Below are positions 7,310 through 7,678 of a stretch of 7,678 nucleotides of DNA, in pieces; position 1 is the first letter of the stretch; every line of letters starts with the position of its first letter. Source of the DNA: Rhodanobacter sp. (GTDB lineage: Bacteria > Pseudomonadota > Gammaproteobacteria > Xanthomonadales > Rhodanobacteraceae); NCBI GenBank assembly GCA_026193555.1, contig JAPHUU010000078.1, positions 1 through 7,678 of the forward strand, read 5' to 3'. The notes below the pieces were generated by a model. That model did not search any database. It was not told where the DNA came from and saw nothing but the letters and a program-made list of their open reading frames with translations. A program made the position numbers and the translations under genes.

Positions 7310-7335
7310 ACCAACCGCTGCAAAACCCGCCGCAT

Positions 7336-7366
7336 TGAACCGGCCCGGCCCGACCCGGCCGGTTCA
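7336..7366 (+). terminator. Hairpin downstream of trxA, probable partial terminator
   Basis: TGAACCGGCC (7336-7345) and GGCCGGTTCA (7357-7366) form a perfect 10-bp stem with an 11-base C-rich loop, 27 bases after the trxA stop. Only TCAGGCTTTACG follows, so the T tract is weak. It separates trxA from the proposed rho promoter, but termination may be incomplete. Confidence 0.55.
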
Positions 7367-7372
7367 TCAGGC

Positions 7373-7402
7373 TTTACGCCGATACACAGCGGGTGCTAGA
7401 TT
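7373..7402 (+). promoter_or_regulatory. Putative extended -10 promoter of rho
   Basis: TTTACG (7373-7378, 4/6) is followed after 18 bases by TAGATT (7397-7402, 4/6), preceded by TGC to give an extended -10 (TGCTAGATT). The start would be near 7409, giving rho a leader of about 90 bases. Confidence 0.45.
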
Positions 7403-7415
7403 CCATTAGTCCGTC

Positions 7416-7431
7416 GGGGCAGTCCTGCCCC
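7416..7431 (+). promoter_or_regulatory. Hairpin in the rho leader
   Basis: GGGGCA (7416-7421) and TGCCCC (7426-7431) form a 6-bp stem with a GTCC loop just after the proposed rho transcription start. No T tract follows, so it is not an intrinsic terminator. In E. coli the rho leader mediates autoregulation by Rho itself. Whether this hairpin has such a role is unknown. Confidence 0.3.
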
Positions 7432-7497
7432 CAAGCGCGTTTCGCGCGACGCACACCCTCCCTCCTGTAATTCAACGGCGCCCTGCGAGGATTGCCC

Positions 7498-7678
7498 GTG
7501 TCCGATACCGAAAACACCATTCCGAACGACGCCAAGAGCGCCGATACCAAGCCGGTCGCCGAAGGAAAGCCGGAGCCGCGTCCACGCGCGCCGCGACGTT
7601 CCGCCGCGGCGATTGCCGCCGCGAACGCCGAGAGTGCGCCGAAAACCGACAACCCAGCTCCAGCTCCAGCTCCAGCTC
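7498..7678 (+). CDS. rho: Transcription termination factor Rho, N-terminal part (truncated by window end)
   Basis: Rho is the hexameric RNA-dependent ATPase that ends untranslated transcripts. Only 60 codons are visible. The start is GTG at 7498-7500 with GAGGA (7487-7491) six bases upstream. The sequence begins MSDTENTIPNDAKS, continues with a basic PRPRAPRRSAAAIAAANAE segment, and then enters a Pro/Ala repeat. None of the conserved Rho RNA-binding or Walker motifs is inside the window. The call relies on the position directly after trxA and opposite rhlB (the E. coli order) and on the known Pro/Ala/Arg-rich N-terminal extensions of Rho in high-GC bacteria including xanthomonads. A different disordered N-terminus cannot be excluded by sequence alone. 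Confidence 0.75.
   Translation, partial: MSDTENTIPNDAKSADTKPVAEGKPEPRPRAPRRSAAAIAAANAESAPKTDNPAPAPAPA
7654..7678 (+). repeat. In-frame hexamer tandem repeat encoding Pro-Ala
   Basis: CCAGCT occurs four times in tandem (7654-7677) and the next copy begins at the last base, so the array continues beyond the window. Each unit encodes Pro-Ala in the Rho frame, so changes in copy number would keep the frame while altering the length of the extension. Confidence 0.9.

Overview
This is a GC-rich, densely coded chromosomal segment from a gammaproteobacterium. It is most likely in the Xanthomonadales (Rhodanobacteraceae/Xanthomonadaceae type). The main grounds are the rhlB / trxA-rho gene order, a long RhlB with a basic Gly/Arg/Pro-rich tail, a Rho with a Pro/Ala-rich N-terminal extension, and a 284-residue RpoH with a canonical RpoH box. 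These assignments come from reading the translations; no database search was possible. Nothing suggests a prophage, transposon, CRISPR array or recent transfer.

Layout: The window opens with the last ~76 codons of a plus-strand gene, probably a CtpA-like S41 peptidase. A bidirectional terminator separates it from the convergent gene rpoH (heat-shock sigma factor). Minus-strand genes then fill positions 330-6589, in transcription order rhlB (DEAD-box RNA helicase), ftsE, ftsX (divisome ABC transporter pair), a double-receiver response regulator, ung (uracil-DNA glycosylase) and rpoH. ftsE/ftsX and regulator/ung each overlap by 4 bases, so each pair is probably translationally coupled. A 393-base divergent region separates rhlB from plus-strand trxA (thioredoxin 1). 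The start of rho (transcription terminator), which runs off the right edge, follows trxA.

Main observation: A perfect CIRCE operator (TTAGCACTC-N9-GAGTGCTAA) lies between a plausible promoter and the ribosome binding site of rpoH. HrcA binds CIRCE and depends on GroE, so the sequence predicts that transcription of the positive heat-shock regulator is itself under the negative HrcA system. Secondary points are a first receiver domain that lacks its phospho-acceptor Asp, insertion of regulator-ung into the familiar ftsE-ftsX-rpoH neighbourhood, a perfect 22-bp palindrome after ftsX, a terminator-like hairpin upstream of trxA with no gene before it, and in-frame hexamer repeats in the Rho extension.

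Most of the window is core housekeeping: protein quality control (CtpA-like protease, RpoH, thioredoxin), cell division (FtsEX), DNA repair (Ung) and RNA metabolism (RhlB, Rho). I do not see an entirely new multigene system here. The novelty, if any, is regulatory.
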